Shown here piece by piece: positions 1 to 7,326 of a DNA stretch of 15,259 nt. The stretch is from Deltaproteobacteria bacterium RIFCSPLOWO2_02_56_12 (GTDB taxonomy: Bacteria; Desulfobacterota; Binatia; UBA9968). The translations under genes were made by a program, and so were the position numbers. The notes below the pieces were generated by a model. The model did not search any database and had not been told where the DNA came from. It was given only the letters and a program-made list of their open reading frames with translations. How positions within the stretch are numbered: the stretch's first letter is position 1; every line of letters starts with the position of its first letter. The DNA lies in NCBI GenBank assembly GCA_001799045.1, contig MGRY01000200.1:1-15259 (forward strand), read 5' to 3'.

Positions 1-461
1 GGGGTATTAAAAAAAAGTTCTCGCACCTCGACCGTTGTACCTGCGGGACAGCCTGCCGCCACGGGCTCCTTTTTTTTCCCTCCCTCAACCCGCAGTCGTG
101 ACCCGACTTCCTCCTGTCGCGTACGGGAGACGATCTCTAACTTGGATACGGAGGCAATGCTGGGAAGCGCCTCACCGCGAAATCCCAGCGTAGCAATGCG
201 GAACAGGTCGGCCTCGTCTCTCAGCTTACTGGTTGAATGCCTATCGAGCGCAAGCGGCAAATCCTCGGAAGCGATCCCCTCGCCATCATCGCTCACTCGG
301 ATTAGTGAGGTTCCACTCCCCTCCACCCATACGGAAATCTCTCGCGCCCCTGCATCCAGGGCATTTTCCACCAGCTCCTTCACTACCGAGGCGGGCCGCT
401 CCACGACCTCGCCGGCCGCAATGCGACTCACCCAGTTCTCGGGAAGAACAATGATCTTCAC
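1..461 (-). CDS. mutL: DNA mismatch repair protein MutL, N-terminal part (runs off left edge)
   Basis: MutL is the GHKL-family ATPase that links MutS mismatch recognition to downstream strand incision. The visible 153 codons are the N-terminal ATP-binding region. Clear family motifs are LPENWVSRIAAGEVVERPAS at residues 6-25, the catalytic-Glu helix ELVENALDAGA (about 29-39), the DDGEG loop (about 54-58) and GFRGEALPSIASV (about 88-100). The window edge falls in the conserved VRELFFNTP segment. I chose the GTG at 461-459 because LPEN then begins at residue 6, as in homologues; its ribosome site is weak (TGGGG). The A-tract at 71-77 (coding strand) does not break the frame when read codon by codon. 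The C-terminal dimerisation/endonuclease half lies outside the window, so MutH-dependent and nicking types cannot be told apart. It is divergent from the BFN-PDZ gene. Confidence 0.95.
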   Translation of the reverse strand, partial: MKIIVLPENWVSRIAAGEVVERPASVVKELVENALDAGAREISVWVEGSGTSLIRVSDDGEGIASEDLPLALDRHSTSKLRDEADLFRIATLGFRGEALPSIASVSKLEIVSRTRQEEVGSRLRVEGGKKKEPVAAGCPAGTTVEVRELFFNT

Positions 462-552
462 AAAACAAACCCCAAGGAGTGCTCGAACATGTTGTTAAAA
501 TCGAACTGAATCGTCTCGGAGTTCATGGTATTTCCAAATCGCTGTTCCCGGA

Positions 553-582
553 AGCATATCTTACAGCTGAAGAGCCGGTCAA
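553..582 (-). promoter_or_regulatory. Candidate sigma-70 promoter for mutL
   Basis: Read on the minus strand, TTGACC (582-577) and TATGCT (558-553) are separated by 18 bp, about 90 bp upstream of the mutL GTG. The first matches the -35 consensus at 5 of 6 positions and the second matches the -10 at 4 of 6. This is a by-eye match only; other AT-rich hexamers exist in the 237-bp divergent gap. Confidence 0.3.
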
Positions 583-594
583 GATGAATGACAC

Positions 595-626
595 TATTGA
601 CAATAACAAACTTCGCCAGGTAAGGT
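595..626 (+). promoter_or_regulatory. Candidate promoter with overlapping palindrome upstream of the BFN-PDZ gene
   Basis: A perfect -35 hexamer TTGACA (597-602) is followed after 18 bp by a poor -10, TAAGGT (621-626). The -35 lies inside an 11-bp perfect palindrome, TATTG-A-CAATA (595-605), which could be a small operator or chance. It sits in the divergent mutL/BFN gap, about 95 bp upstream of the GTG start. Confidence 0.25.
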
Positions 627-687
627 GAGAAAAAGCGCGTTCCTGCGCATCCGGCGAGCTCGGCTCTCTAGAGTCATATCTTTCATC

Positions 688-693
688 AGGAGG
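688..693 (+). promoter_or_regulatory. Strong ribosome binding site fixing the BFN-PDZ GTG start
   Basis: AGGAGG lies 5 nt upstream of the GTG at 699. It is the best Shine-Dalgarno sequence in the area and settles the non-ATG start. Confidence 0.85.
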
Positions 694-698
694 TTACC

Positions 699-1490
699 GT
701 GAGAAGGGTGGTCCCAATCGTTTTGCTTTCTCTTTTTTGCGCTTTAGCTCCTCGCCTCGGAGCTACCCAGGAAAATACGGCCGTCGAGATGAAGGTGAAG
801 AGAGTGATGCTCGACCCCACAACCAAGAGCCCGGTAGTGATTCTCGAAAACACCAAGGATAAAAAGCTTATTCCCATCTGGATCGGCAATCACGAAGCCA
901 TGTCCATCGCTATGGAGCTCGAAAAAGTCGCGACTCCTCGCCCGCTCCCCTACGATCTTATCCGAAACATCTTACAAGGCCTCGGCACAACACTCCGCCG
1001 CATTACCATAACCGATATACGAAACAGCACTTACTTCGCCGTCCTCACGCTCAAGCTTAAAGACCAGGAGTTCCAAATTGATTCCCGACCCAGCGATGCC
1101 ATTGCCCTTGCCCTGAAGATGAAAGCGCCGATTTATGCCTCATCCCAAGTCTTGGCCAAGGCCAAGGAGCTGCCTGCCGCCGAAAAACCGGGGCAGGATT
1201 TTCGGAAGGTCTTGGGCATTCACGCTCAAGATCTCACTTCTGATCTCGCCAGCCTCTTTGATCTCCAAGGCAAAAAGGGGGTTCTGGTCGCTGATGTCGA
1301 ACTGGGCAGCCCCGGCTCAGAGGCAGGTATCCAAAGGGGAGATATTATCTTAAAGGTCAACGACAGAATGATTCAGAGGGCCGGCGATCTGGAAGCGCTT
1401 TTTCAGGGCGTCAAAAAAGCCGGCCAGCTGAAGATGGAAGTCTTGAGAAAGGGCAAGACCGCTACAGTAACAGTGGACTTGCCCTCGTAA
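699..1490 (+). CDS. Exported bifunctional-nuclease (BFN/DUF151) domain protein with C-terminal PDZ domain
   Basis: 263 residues. Residues 1-22 look like a signal peptide: a basic MRR start, a hydrophobic VPIVLLSLFCALA core and a probable cleavage after LGA. Residues about 29-150 match the BFN (DUF151) family, with LIPIWIGNHEAMSIAMELE (58-75), the PRPLPYDLI segment, TDIRNSTYFAVL and the signature SRPSDAIALALKMKAPIY (129-146). Residues about 185-262 form a PDZ domain: GVLVADVELGSPGSEAGIQ and then GDIILKVND. BFN-domain proteins include a plant enzyme with RNase/DNase activity; the bacterial role is less clear. The PDZ domain suggests binding to protein C-termini, and the signal peptide places it in the periplasm. 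The stop is 13 bp from the convergent ubiD stop. Domain calls are firm; nuclease activity and partner are inference. Confidence 0.88.
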   Translation: MRRVVPIVLLSLFCALAPRLGATQENTAVEMKVKRVMLDPTTKSPVVILENTKDKKLIPIWIGNHEAMSIAMELEKVATPRPLPYDLIRNILQGLGTTLRRITITDIRNSTYFAVLTLKLKDQEFQIDSRPSDAIALALKMKAPIYASSQVLAKAKELPAAEKPGQDFRKVLGIHAQDLTSDLASLFDLQGKKGVLVADVELGSPGSEAGIQRGDIILKVNDRMIQRAGDLEALFQGVKKAGQLKMEVLRKGKTATVTVDLPS

Positions 1491-1503
1491 TTCAGACTTC
1501 GGA

Positions 1504-2943
1504 TTAACCTTTCCCGTTGCTGCTGAAGAGAACCTTACCCCACTTCTTGGCTGTCGCATCCAGCACTTCTTTGCTGGACTCGGCCACCGGGGGAAAATCC
1601 TTCATCCATTCGAATGGCCGGCAGGCATCAATGATCGCCCGGGAATTGAATCCTTTCTTGCCCGGTTGGATTATTGGGTCCAAAGGCCCGCTCCAGCAAC
1701 GGCGAATGATATCGATGTCCGTATCGGGATCAGAACGGCTCGACATCGCCCAAATAACGTCGTCGGTATTGGAGGGGTCGATATCATCGTCCACCACGAT
1801 CACATAGCGACCTAGATAGGCGCCGGCATGGCACTGCGAGGCCACCACGGCCGCCTGCTTGGCGTGGCCGGGATAACGCTGCTTGATCGAAACTACGATG
1901 ACCAGTCGGCTTCCTCCGGACACCGTGAGCCATACCCCCTTGACATCCGGCACGCCGGCTTTTTCCATCTCGTCCCAGATGAGAGCGGAGCGGAGATAGG
2001 AACGATACCATCCGAGCTCTACCGGAGGCCTTCCCGGAGGTGAGCCCAGAATGATAGGATCATTTCGGTGATACAGGCGTTTAATCTTTACAAATGGCTC
2101 CGGCCTTTCCGCGCTGGCATAATACCCGGTCCACTCCCCGAACGGCCCCTCAACCTTCGTCTGGTCGAAGACCACGTCTCCCTCAACCACGATCTCGGCA
2201 TTCGCGGGAATCGGAAGCCCCGAATACTCTCCCTCGATTAGCTCCATCGGCTCCCCTCTCACCCCGCCGATAAACTCGTACTCTGGAACGGCGTAAGGCA
2301 CCTCGATACTCCCCGCCAGAAAAACCAGAGGATCATGGCCAAATGACATCGCGATCTTGCATGGTTTTCCCGAACTGATGTATTTATCCCTCTGAATACG
2401 GCCGTGTTTACCCGGTGAGATGTAGAACCCCACGCTATCCTTATCATGAATCATAACCCGGTAGGTTCCCCAGTTGACCCAGCCTTCGTCCGGATCGCGC
2501 GTGATGTCGATACTGCCCGTTCCTATGTAGCGACCGCCGTCAAGGTCGTGCCATTTGGGGGTAGGAAATTTGAGGAGATCCACATCTTTATCTTTATAGA
2601 CATTTTCGAAGAGCGGGCTTTTCTTGACAAATTTTGGCGGGATCGGCTTGATCTTCTTATATCGCTCCCTCCAAGCGCGGACGAAATCCATCTTGGTTTC
2701 GCCCTCAGGGAGGTCTAAAGTAAGAGCCAGCCTCTTCCGGGAACTCAAGGAATTCGACAGTACCCTATACCCTTTGGGGTAGTCCTTAATCTCGTCGAAG
2801 AGAACCGCCGGTCCGTCGTCACGGTGAGCCACCAGCTCCGTGATGGCGCCGATCTCCAAATTCCAATCACATTTTTTGAGGGTCTTCAACTCCCCCAGCT
2901 CCTCCGCCTTCCGAATCCAATCCCTCAGGTCCCGATATTCCAT
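1504..2943 (-). CDS. UbiD-family prenylated-FMN-dependent (de)carboxylase
   Basis: 479 residues, full length for the UbiD family, whose members reversibly decarboxylate aromatic or unsaturated acids with prenylated FMN. Active-site residues align by spacing with Aspergillus Fdc1. N157, R162 and H180 match N168, R173 and H191 in NWGTYR and SPGKHG. EGPFGE (E265 and E270) matches the E277/E282 pair. E221 or E223 in PEYEFIGG fits the metal-binding Glu. The E-R-E catalytic triad therefore looks complete. A good ribosome site (GAGGAGG) precedes the ATG. No ubiX, the prFMN-making partner, lies in the window, and no ubiquinone or menaquinone genes are nearby. Function as 4-hydroxybenzoate decarboxylase is therefore not supported over another aromatic or enoic acid substrate, and no gene symbol is given. 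An MFS gene ends 77 bp upstream on the same strand and may be co-transcribed. Confidence 0.92.
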   Translation of the reverse strand: MEYRDLRDWIRKAEELGELKTLKKCDWNLEIGAITELVAHRDDGPAVLFDEIKDYPKGYRVLSNSLSSRKRLALTLDLPEGETKMDFVRAWRERYKKIKPIPPKFVKKSPLFENVYKDKDVDLLKFPTPKWHDLDGGRYIGTGSIDITRDPDEGWVNWGTYRVMIHDKDSVGFYISPGKHGRIQRDKYISSGKPCKIAMSFGHDPLVFLAGSIEVPYAVPEYEFIGGVRGEPMELIEGEYSGLPIPANAEIVVEGDVVFDQTKVEGPFGEWTGYYASAERPEPFVKIKRLYHRNDPIILGSPPGRPPVELGWYRSYLRSALIWDEMEKAGVPDVKGVWLTVSGGSRLVIVVSIKQRYPGHAKQAAVVASQCHAGAYLGRYVIVVDDDIDPSNTDDVIWAMSSRSDPDTDIDIIRRCWSGPLDPIIQPGKKGFNSRAIIDACRPFEWMKDFPPVAESSKEVLDATAKKWGKVLFSSNGKG

Positions 2944-3020
2944 AGTCCCCTCCTCTTTCTAAACGGGAAACGTCATATAAACTAGAATTTTATCGACCTT
3001 AGCTAAATTTTAACGATGGG

Positions 3021-4343
3021 TCAAGGCTCGTCGCCCCAATCACCCGATACGCCGATCAGCGGACGGACTCCCACAACGCTGAAAAATAATTCCTGGATGG
3101 AGACTTCCTTTGAGTGTCTCACCTCTTGAAAACGGTGGAATAGAGTAAAGTAAAACACCAGCCGGCAGAGCGCGGACAATGCGAAGAGAGTGAGAATTGG
3201 GTAGCCGTGGAGCGGGGGAAGCCTGGAGGCGAGAAAACCGCCCAGCGAGGCGCCAAAAAACAGGGCCGTGCCATTGATAACGTTGAAGTAACTGATACAG
3301 CGGACGCGCTTCTGGGGCGTGACCGCGTCGTAGATAAAATTGCTGCCACAGAGCGTAAGACCGCTCGACGAAAAACCCGCCAACATCTGAACCAATATGA
3401 GATAGAATACGTTCTGAGACAACAACCAAAAAAGCGGCGTCAAGGCAACGAGAAAACCGCTCAGTCGCAGCACCCGGACATTTCCCACTAAATCCGCATG
3501 CCTCCCCCACCAAGGCAAGGCGAACAGTCCGGCAACGATTGACGCTGCCTGAATCACCATATAGGTCAGATAACTGAATTGAAGGTCGCGCAGCATGAAG
3601 ACAACAAAGAAAGGAGCCGCCAAATGAGTTGCGAACGTCAGGCCGGCGACGTAGGCGACAAACTTGACGAAATTGCTTTCCTTGAACTGTGCTAGAAAGT
3701 CGAAAAAGGTAAAATCGCTCGCGGGATCCCTTCTTTGAGGCACATCGCTCATCTGCGCGAGATAGCCGGCAGAGACGAAGCGGCATGATGCCGCGACCAG
3801 AAAGATAAGGAAAAATCCCGTCACGTGCGAGAGCTCTTTAGTCCAGTAGAGCGCGAGTCCGGCCGCCGTCATGCTGCTAACATTCACCATGCCGAGCATT
3901 CGGTTTCTCCAGCCAAAGTAACTGCCCCGCTTGCCCTTTGGGATGTATTCGGTCATGAGACTTCCCCAGGCAGGACCAGTCATGGCGCCGCTGATGGAAA
4001 AAAACACCAACAATAAGAGAAGAAATTCCACGCGGAATGGGAATTCGATCCAGGCCAGGAAGGCGATCGCCAGGAGCATGGTAGCCTGAGTAAAGACCGC
4101 ACGCGTCAAAAGTTTTAGCCGCCCGCCTATGCGCTGCACTGCATCCACCGCATAGAGCTGCGATACAGAGCTCAGCAGCTTGGGAAAGGCGCTCACCAGG
4201 CCGACTTGCTGAACGGTAGCCCCTAAGAGCAGCGCAAACGGGATAACGTAATGGTCCGTCACACCCGCCATAAGCGAGGCAAAGACGCCGTCCTTAAAGG
4301 AGGCCCGGAGACTCTCTCTGACGTTTATTTTTAGTCGCCGCAT
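3021..4343 (-). CDS. Major facilitator superfamily (MFS) transporter
   Basis: 440 residues, very hydrophobic, with about 12 membrane spans by eye arranged as two halves around a charged central loop (MSDVPQRRDPASD, about 205-217). The N-terminal stretch SLMAGVTDHYVIPFALLLGA and the loop MTEYIPKGKRGSYFGWRNR, resembling the MFS loop-2/3 signature (Gly/Arg rich), support the family. The C-terminal half has a matching loop, LPWWGRHADLVGN. Substrate cannot be read from sequence. The ATG at 4343 has no good ribosome site, but homology-like sequence begins soon after it and the intergenic space is short. It diverges from rfaE2 across 65 bp. It lies 77 bp upstream of ubiD on the same strand, so uptake or export of the UbiD substrate or product is a possible role (inference). 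Confidence 0.85.
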   Translation of the reverse strand: MRRLKINVRESLRASFKDGVFASLMAGVTDHYVIPFALLLGATVQQVGLVSAFPKLLSSVSQLYAVDAVQRIGGRLKLLTRAVFTQATMLLAIAFLAWIEFPFRVEFLLLLLVFFSISGAMTGPAWGSLMTEYIPKGKRGSYFGWRNRMLGMVNVSSMTAAGLALYWTKELSHVTGFFLIFLVAASCRFVSAGYLAQMSDVPQRRDPASDFTFFDFLAQFKESNFVKFVAYVAGLTFATHLAAPFFVVFMLRDLQFSYLTYMVIQAASIVAGLFALPWWGRHADLVGNVRVLRLSGFLVALTPLFWLLSQNVFYLILVQMLAGFSSSGLTLCGSNFIYDAVTPQKRVRCISYFNVINGTALFFGASLGGFLASRLPPLHGYPILTLFALSALCRLVFYFTLFHRFQEVRHSKEVSIQELFFSVVGVRPLIGVSGDWGDEP

Positions 4344-4408
4344 TTCACATAAACAGCCATCTGGCAGGGATCGTTGAAATCAACCCGGGGACATGCTACC
4401 CATCTACC

Positions 4409-4882
4409 GTGCGAGGCAAGATCGGAGAACTCCACGAGATTTCGACCATTGTGGCAAATGCGAAGGGAGATGGCAAGAAAGTCGTCTTCACCAACGGCTG
4501 CTTCGATATTCTGCATCGGGGGCACCTTCATCTGCTCAGGGAGGCGAAAAAACTCGGCAATATTTTAGTCGTAGCTCTCAACAGCGATAACTCGGTCGGG
4601 AAAATCAAGGGTACGGGCCGCCCTATCGTGCCCGAATCAGAGAGAGCGGAGTTGATTGCTGCGCTGGAGATGGTAGACTATGTGACACTCTTTGACGAAT
4701 CCGACCCGTACAATGTCATCAGGGAGTTAAAACCGGACGTATTGGTGAAGGGCGGAGATTGGGGCAAAAATAATATCGTAGGGGCGGAAATAGTGGAACA
4801 GAATGGCGGGAGGGTCGCCGTGATTCCGTACCTCAAGGGGTATTCCACCACTCAGATCATCGAAAGGATGTGTAGAAAATAA
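4409..4882 (+). CDS. rfaE2: D-glycero-beta-D-manno-heptose 1-phosphate adenylyltransferase
   Basis: 157 residues, equivalent to the C-terminal domain of E. coli HldE. It transfers AMP from ATP to heptose 1-phosphate, giving ADP-heptose for the LPS inner core, in the cytoplasm. Seen: the nucleotidyltransferase signature FTNGCFDILHRGH (27-39) with the HxGH ATP motif H36-H39, ESERAELIAALEMVDYV (76-92), the KGGDW motif (114-118) and the terminal YSTTQIIERM (145-154). The matching kinase, rfaE1, is about 4 kb away on the other strand, so HldE activity is split between two genes. The GTG start has no convincing ribosome site (only GGGGA about 17 nt upstream), so the exact start is uncertain. No in-frame ATG lies upstream. 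The stop is 2 nt before the rpmB ATG. Confidence 0.93.
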   Translation: MRGKIGELHEISTIVANAKGDGKKVVFTNGCFDILHRGHLHLLREAKKLGNILVVALNSDNSVGKIKGTGRPIVPESERAELIAALEMVDYVTLFDESDPYNVIRELKPDVLVKGGDWGKNNIVGAEIVEQNGGRVAVIPYLKGYSTTQIIERMCRK

Positions 4883-4884
4883 TT

Positions 4885-5076
4885 ATGGCAAGAGTCTGCG
4901 CAATTTGTGGCAAGGGACGGTCGGTCGGACACAATGTCAGTCATGCGAATAATAAGACCAAGAGGATCTGGCAGCCCAACCTGCAGGCTGTACGAGCTCG
5001 CCTGGGCGGCCAGGCGAAGAAGATTCTCGTCTGCACTCAATGCATCCACTCCGGTCGGGTCGAGAAGGTCGCCTGA
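4885..5076 (+). CDS. rpmB: 50S ribosomal protein L28 (zinc-binding C+ form)
   Basis: 63 residues, the expected size for bacterial L28, a protein of the large ribosomal subunit. Family sequence is clear: MARVCAICGKG at the start, then VGHNVSHANNKTKRIWQPNL (14-33). Cysteine pairs C5/C8 and C50/C53 (CAIC and CTQC) mark the zinc-ribbon C+ type rather than the cysteine-free paralogue induced under zinc starvation. The ATG follows the rfaE2 stop by only 2 nt and no strong ribosome site sits in the normal position; AAAGGA lies about 17 nt upstream inside rfaE2. Translation is probably coupled to rfaE2. The usual partner rpmG (L33) is not adjacent. Confidence 0.95.
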   Translation: MARVCAICGKGRSVGHNVSHANNKTKRIWQPNLQAVRARLGGQAKKILVCTQCIHSGRVEKVA

Positions 5077-5087
5077 ACGACCAGGGC

Positions 5088-5150
5088 GCATTGCAAAATG
5101 AAAATTGTAAATCTGAAATTTTAAACTTTTCACTTTGCATTTTGAATTGC
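5088..5150. repeat. AT-rich nested inverted repeat between convergent rpmB and rsh
   Basis: Two overlapping hairpins can form. The inner one pairs 5093-5111 with 5120-5138 (19-bp arms, 3 mismatches, 8-nt loop). The alternative outer one pairs 5088-5100 with 5138-5150 (11 of 13). The element is built from variants of GCAAAATG / CATTTTG. It fills almost all of the 81-bp gap between two converging genes, so it may act as a bidirectional transcription terminator. No clean GC stem plus T-tract is present, and it may instead be a dispersed small repeat. Confidence 0.55.
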
Positions 5151-5157
5151 CGGGATT

Positions 5158-7320
5158 TTATCCCTTCGCCCTTGTCGCCTTCTTAACCCCTTTTACTCTG
5201 GAGATATTTCTCAAGACACGCTTGAGCTGGTCCGAGTTTGTGATCATCACTTCAAACGTGTTCAGGGCCTTTTGATCCGGGAACGTGCGCACCTGGGCGC
5301 GTGCAATATTCACCTCGGCGCTGGTAATGGCGGCGCTGATCGCGGCCAGGAGACCAGGTCTGTCGATGCAGCTTACCTCGATCTTTATCGGCCGCGGAGT
5401 TTGCCCGTTATCCTGCCAGCTTACTTCGACCTTTCTCTGAGGATCGCTCTCCAGAACCGTCGGACAACTGGTGACATGGACCGTGACCCCCCTTCCACGC
5501 GTGATAAAGCCGACAATCGCCTCTCCCGGTAAAGGATGGCAACAACGGGCAAAACGGAGAAGCACGTCCTCTACCCCTTTGACCTTGATGCCAAAATCCC
5601 GTTTTTGCCCTGAGACCAGCCGGAAGAGACGCTCAAGGGTTCCTTCCTCCTGCTTCCTGCCTGGTTCCAGCTTCTCTGCAGGAACCAATTTAGTCAGGGC
5701 TTGGCGCGGAGTGACCTTGCCGTAGCCGATACTCGCCAGCAAGGTTTCCTCGTCTTTCATCCCCAACTCTTTGGCTATCGATTCCATCCTTCCTTCACGG
5801 CGCAAGGCGGCATAATCGAGCTTATGGCGGCTAAGATCGCTTTCCAGGATTTGCCGCCCGAGCAGGACGCTCCTTTCCCTTTGCTGGGCCTTGAGCCAAT
5901 TACGGATTCTCGATTTCGCCCTCGGGGTTTTAACCAACTTGAGCCAGTCCCGGCTAGGAGTCTGCTGATGGGTGGTGATGATCTCGACCGTATCGCCGCT
6001 GCGAAGAAGATACTTGAGAGGAAGCAACTGCCCGTTCACCCGGGCCCCGGAACAATGGTGCCCGATCTCGGAATGAATACGGTAGGCAAAATCAATCACC
6101 GTAGAGCCCTTGGGGAAATTGAGCAGATCTCCCTTAGGGGTGAAAACGTAGACTTCCTCGGCAAAGAGATCCTCCTTGATACTGTGGAGAAATTCCTGCG
6201 GATCCTGAAGGTTTTGTTGCCACTCGATCAATTGCCGCAACCAGGCGAACCTCTGGATCTCATTAAACTGAAAATCTTTACTCTCTTTGTAGCGCCAGTG
6301 GGCCGCAATCCCTTCCTCCGCGACACGGTGCATCTCTTGGGTGCGGATTTGAATCTCCATACGCTCCCCGTAGGGACCGATCACGGTCGTATGGAGGGAT
6401 TGGTACATGTTGGGTTTTGGCAGCGCAACGTAATCCTTAAAGCGTCCAGGGACCGGCTTCCAATGGGAATGGATAACCCCAAGCGCCTCATAACACTCCC
6501 TTACGGTATCGACCAAGATTCGAAAGGCCACCAGGTCGTAGATCTGGTCGTAGAGGAGATTTTGGCTCTCCATCTTTTGATAGATGCTGTAGAAATGCTT
6601 CGGCCTGCCGGTAACCTCGGCGTCCATCCCCTCCCCTTCCAGTTTTTTGGTGATAATCGATATCACCTCATTAATGTATTTTTCCCGTGCGGCTTTCTTT
6701 TTCGCCACGTTTCGTTTCAATTGATAATAGATCTCGGGATGTAGATACTTGAGGGCGAGGTCCTCCAACTCATCCTTGATCCAGGCGATTCCCAGCCGGT
6801 GGGACAACGGGGCGTAGATCTCCAGCGTCTCTTGAGCCGTCAGGATTTGTTTTTCGACCGGAAGATGGTCCAGCGTTCTCATGTTATGCGTACGGTCCGC
6901 GAGCTTGATCAGGATGACGCGGACATCATTGGCCATAGCCAGGATCATCTTGCGAAAGTTCTCCGCCTGCTTTTCCTCGCGGCTGGTGAAATTGACCCGA
7001 CTTAGCTTTGTGACTCCGTCCACCAAAGTGGCAATCTCTGCCCCGAAGACGCTCTTTACTTCATCCAACGTGGTCAGGGTGTCCTCCACGGTGTCGTGCA
7101 GCAACCCGCTCACGATACTAGGCACGTCGAGCTTTAAGTCTGCGATTATTCCCGCCACAGCCATAGGGTGAACCAGATAGGGCTCTCCCGACAACCGTTT
7201 TTGCCCTGCATGCACCTTGGCGGAGAAATCATAGGCCCGCCGGATCAACTCTACATCTCCCGTAGGATGATACGCTTGCACCTTCTCCACTAACTCGCTT
7301 ACCTTGGTCTCTTTGCCCAT
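5158..7320 (-). CDS. Bifunctional (p)ppGpp synthetase/hydrolase, RelA/SpoT homologue
   Basis: 720 residues, full-length long Rsh, the cytoplasmic enzyme that makes and degrades the alarmone (p)ppGpp. Domains in order: HD hydrolase (about 25-200) with H51, HDTVEDT (H75, D76, E79, D80) and DRTHNMRTL (142-150); synthetase (about 235-350) with RFKDYVALPKPNMYQSLHTT (293-312) and EIQIRTQEMHRVAEEG (322-337); TGS (about 388-450); a Cys-containing linker, RCCHPLPG (592-599), with C619; and a C-terminal ACT domain (about 645-716). The RFKD sequence is the RXKD motif of bifunctional Rsh enzymes; hydrolase-dead RelA carries EXDD instead. With the intact HD residues this supports both activities, so it is SpoT/Rel-type. 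The ATG is 6 bp after the gmk stop with only a weak ribosome site, which suggests coupling. rpoZ, often between gmk and spoT, is absent. Confidence 0.97.
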   Translation of the reverse strand: MGKETKVSELVEKVQAYHPTGDVELIRRAYDFSAKVHAGQKRLSGEPYLVHPMAVAGIIADLKLDVPSIVSGLLHDTVEDTLTTLDEVKSVFGAEIATLVDGVTKLSRVNFTSREEKQAENFRKMILAMANDVRVILIKLADRTHNMRTLDHLPVEKQILTAQETLEIYAPLSHRLGIAWIKDELEDLALKYLHPEIYYQLKRNVAKKKAAREKYINEVISIITKKLEGEGMDAEVTGRPKHFYSIYQKMESQNLLYDQIYDLVAFRILVDTVRECYEALGVIHSHWKPVPGRFKDYVALPKPNMYQSLHTTVIGPYGERMEIQIRTQEMHRVAEEGIAAHWRYKESKDFQFNEIQRFAWLRQLIEWQQNLQDPQEFLHSIKEDLFAEEVYVFTPKGDLLNFPKGSTVIDFAYRIHSEIGHHCSGARVNGQLLPLKYLLRSGDTVEIITTHQQTPSRDWLKLVKTPRAKSRIRNWLKAQQRERSVLLGRQILESDLSRHKLDYAALRREGRMESIAKELGMKDEETLLASIGYGKVTPRQALTKLVPAEKLEPGRKQEEGTLERLFRLVSGQKRDFGIKVKGVEDVLLRFARCCHPLPGEAIVGFITRGRGVTVHVTSCPTVLESDPQRKVEVSWQDNGQTPRPIKIEVSCIDRPGLLAAISAAITSAEVNIARAQVRTFPDQKALNTFEVMITNSDQLKRVLRNISRVKGVKKATRAKG

Positions 7321-7326
7321 GGCCGC

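Noticed and set aside
61..80. Apparent frameshift in mutL around the A-tract (coding strand) at 71-77
   Set aside because: A first rough translation seemed to leave the family pattern here. Reading codon by codon from the GTG at 461 gives an unbroken frame into VRELFFNTP, so the gene is intact in the window.
142..498. 118-codon plus-strand frame
   Set aside because: It is antisense to mutL, whose motifs are unmistakable, has no ribosome site, and encodes a low-complexity Ser/Arg-rich protein.
1451..1484. GGGCAAG / CTTGCCC inverted repeat as a terminator for the BFN-PDZ gene
   Set aside because: The 7-bp stem has a 20-nt loop, lies inside the coding region before the stop and is not followed by a T-tract. 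It is more likely chance.
5701..6744. 347-codon plus-strand frame
   Set aside because: It lies entirely antisense to the synthetase and TGS parts of rsh. Long antisense frames are common opposite such genes, and no family sequence is seen.
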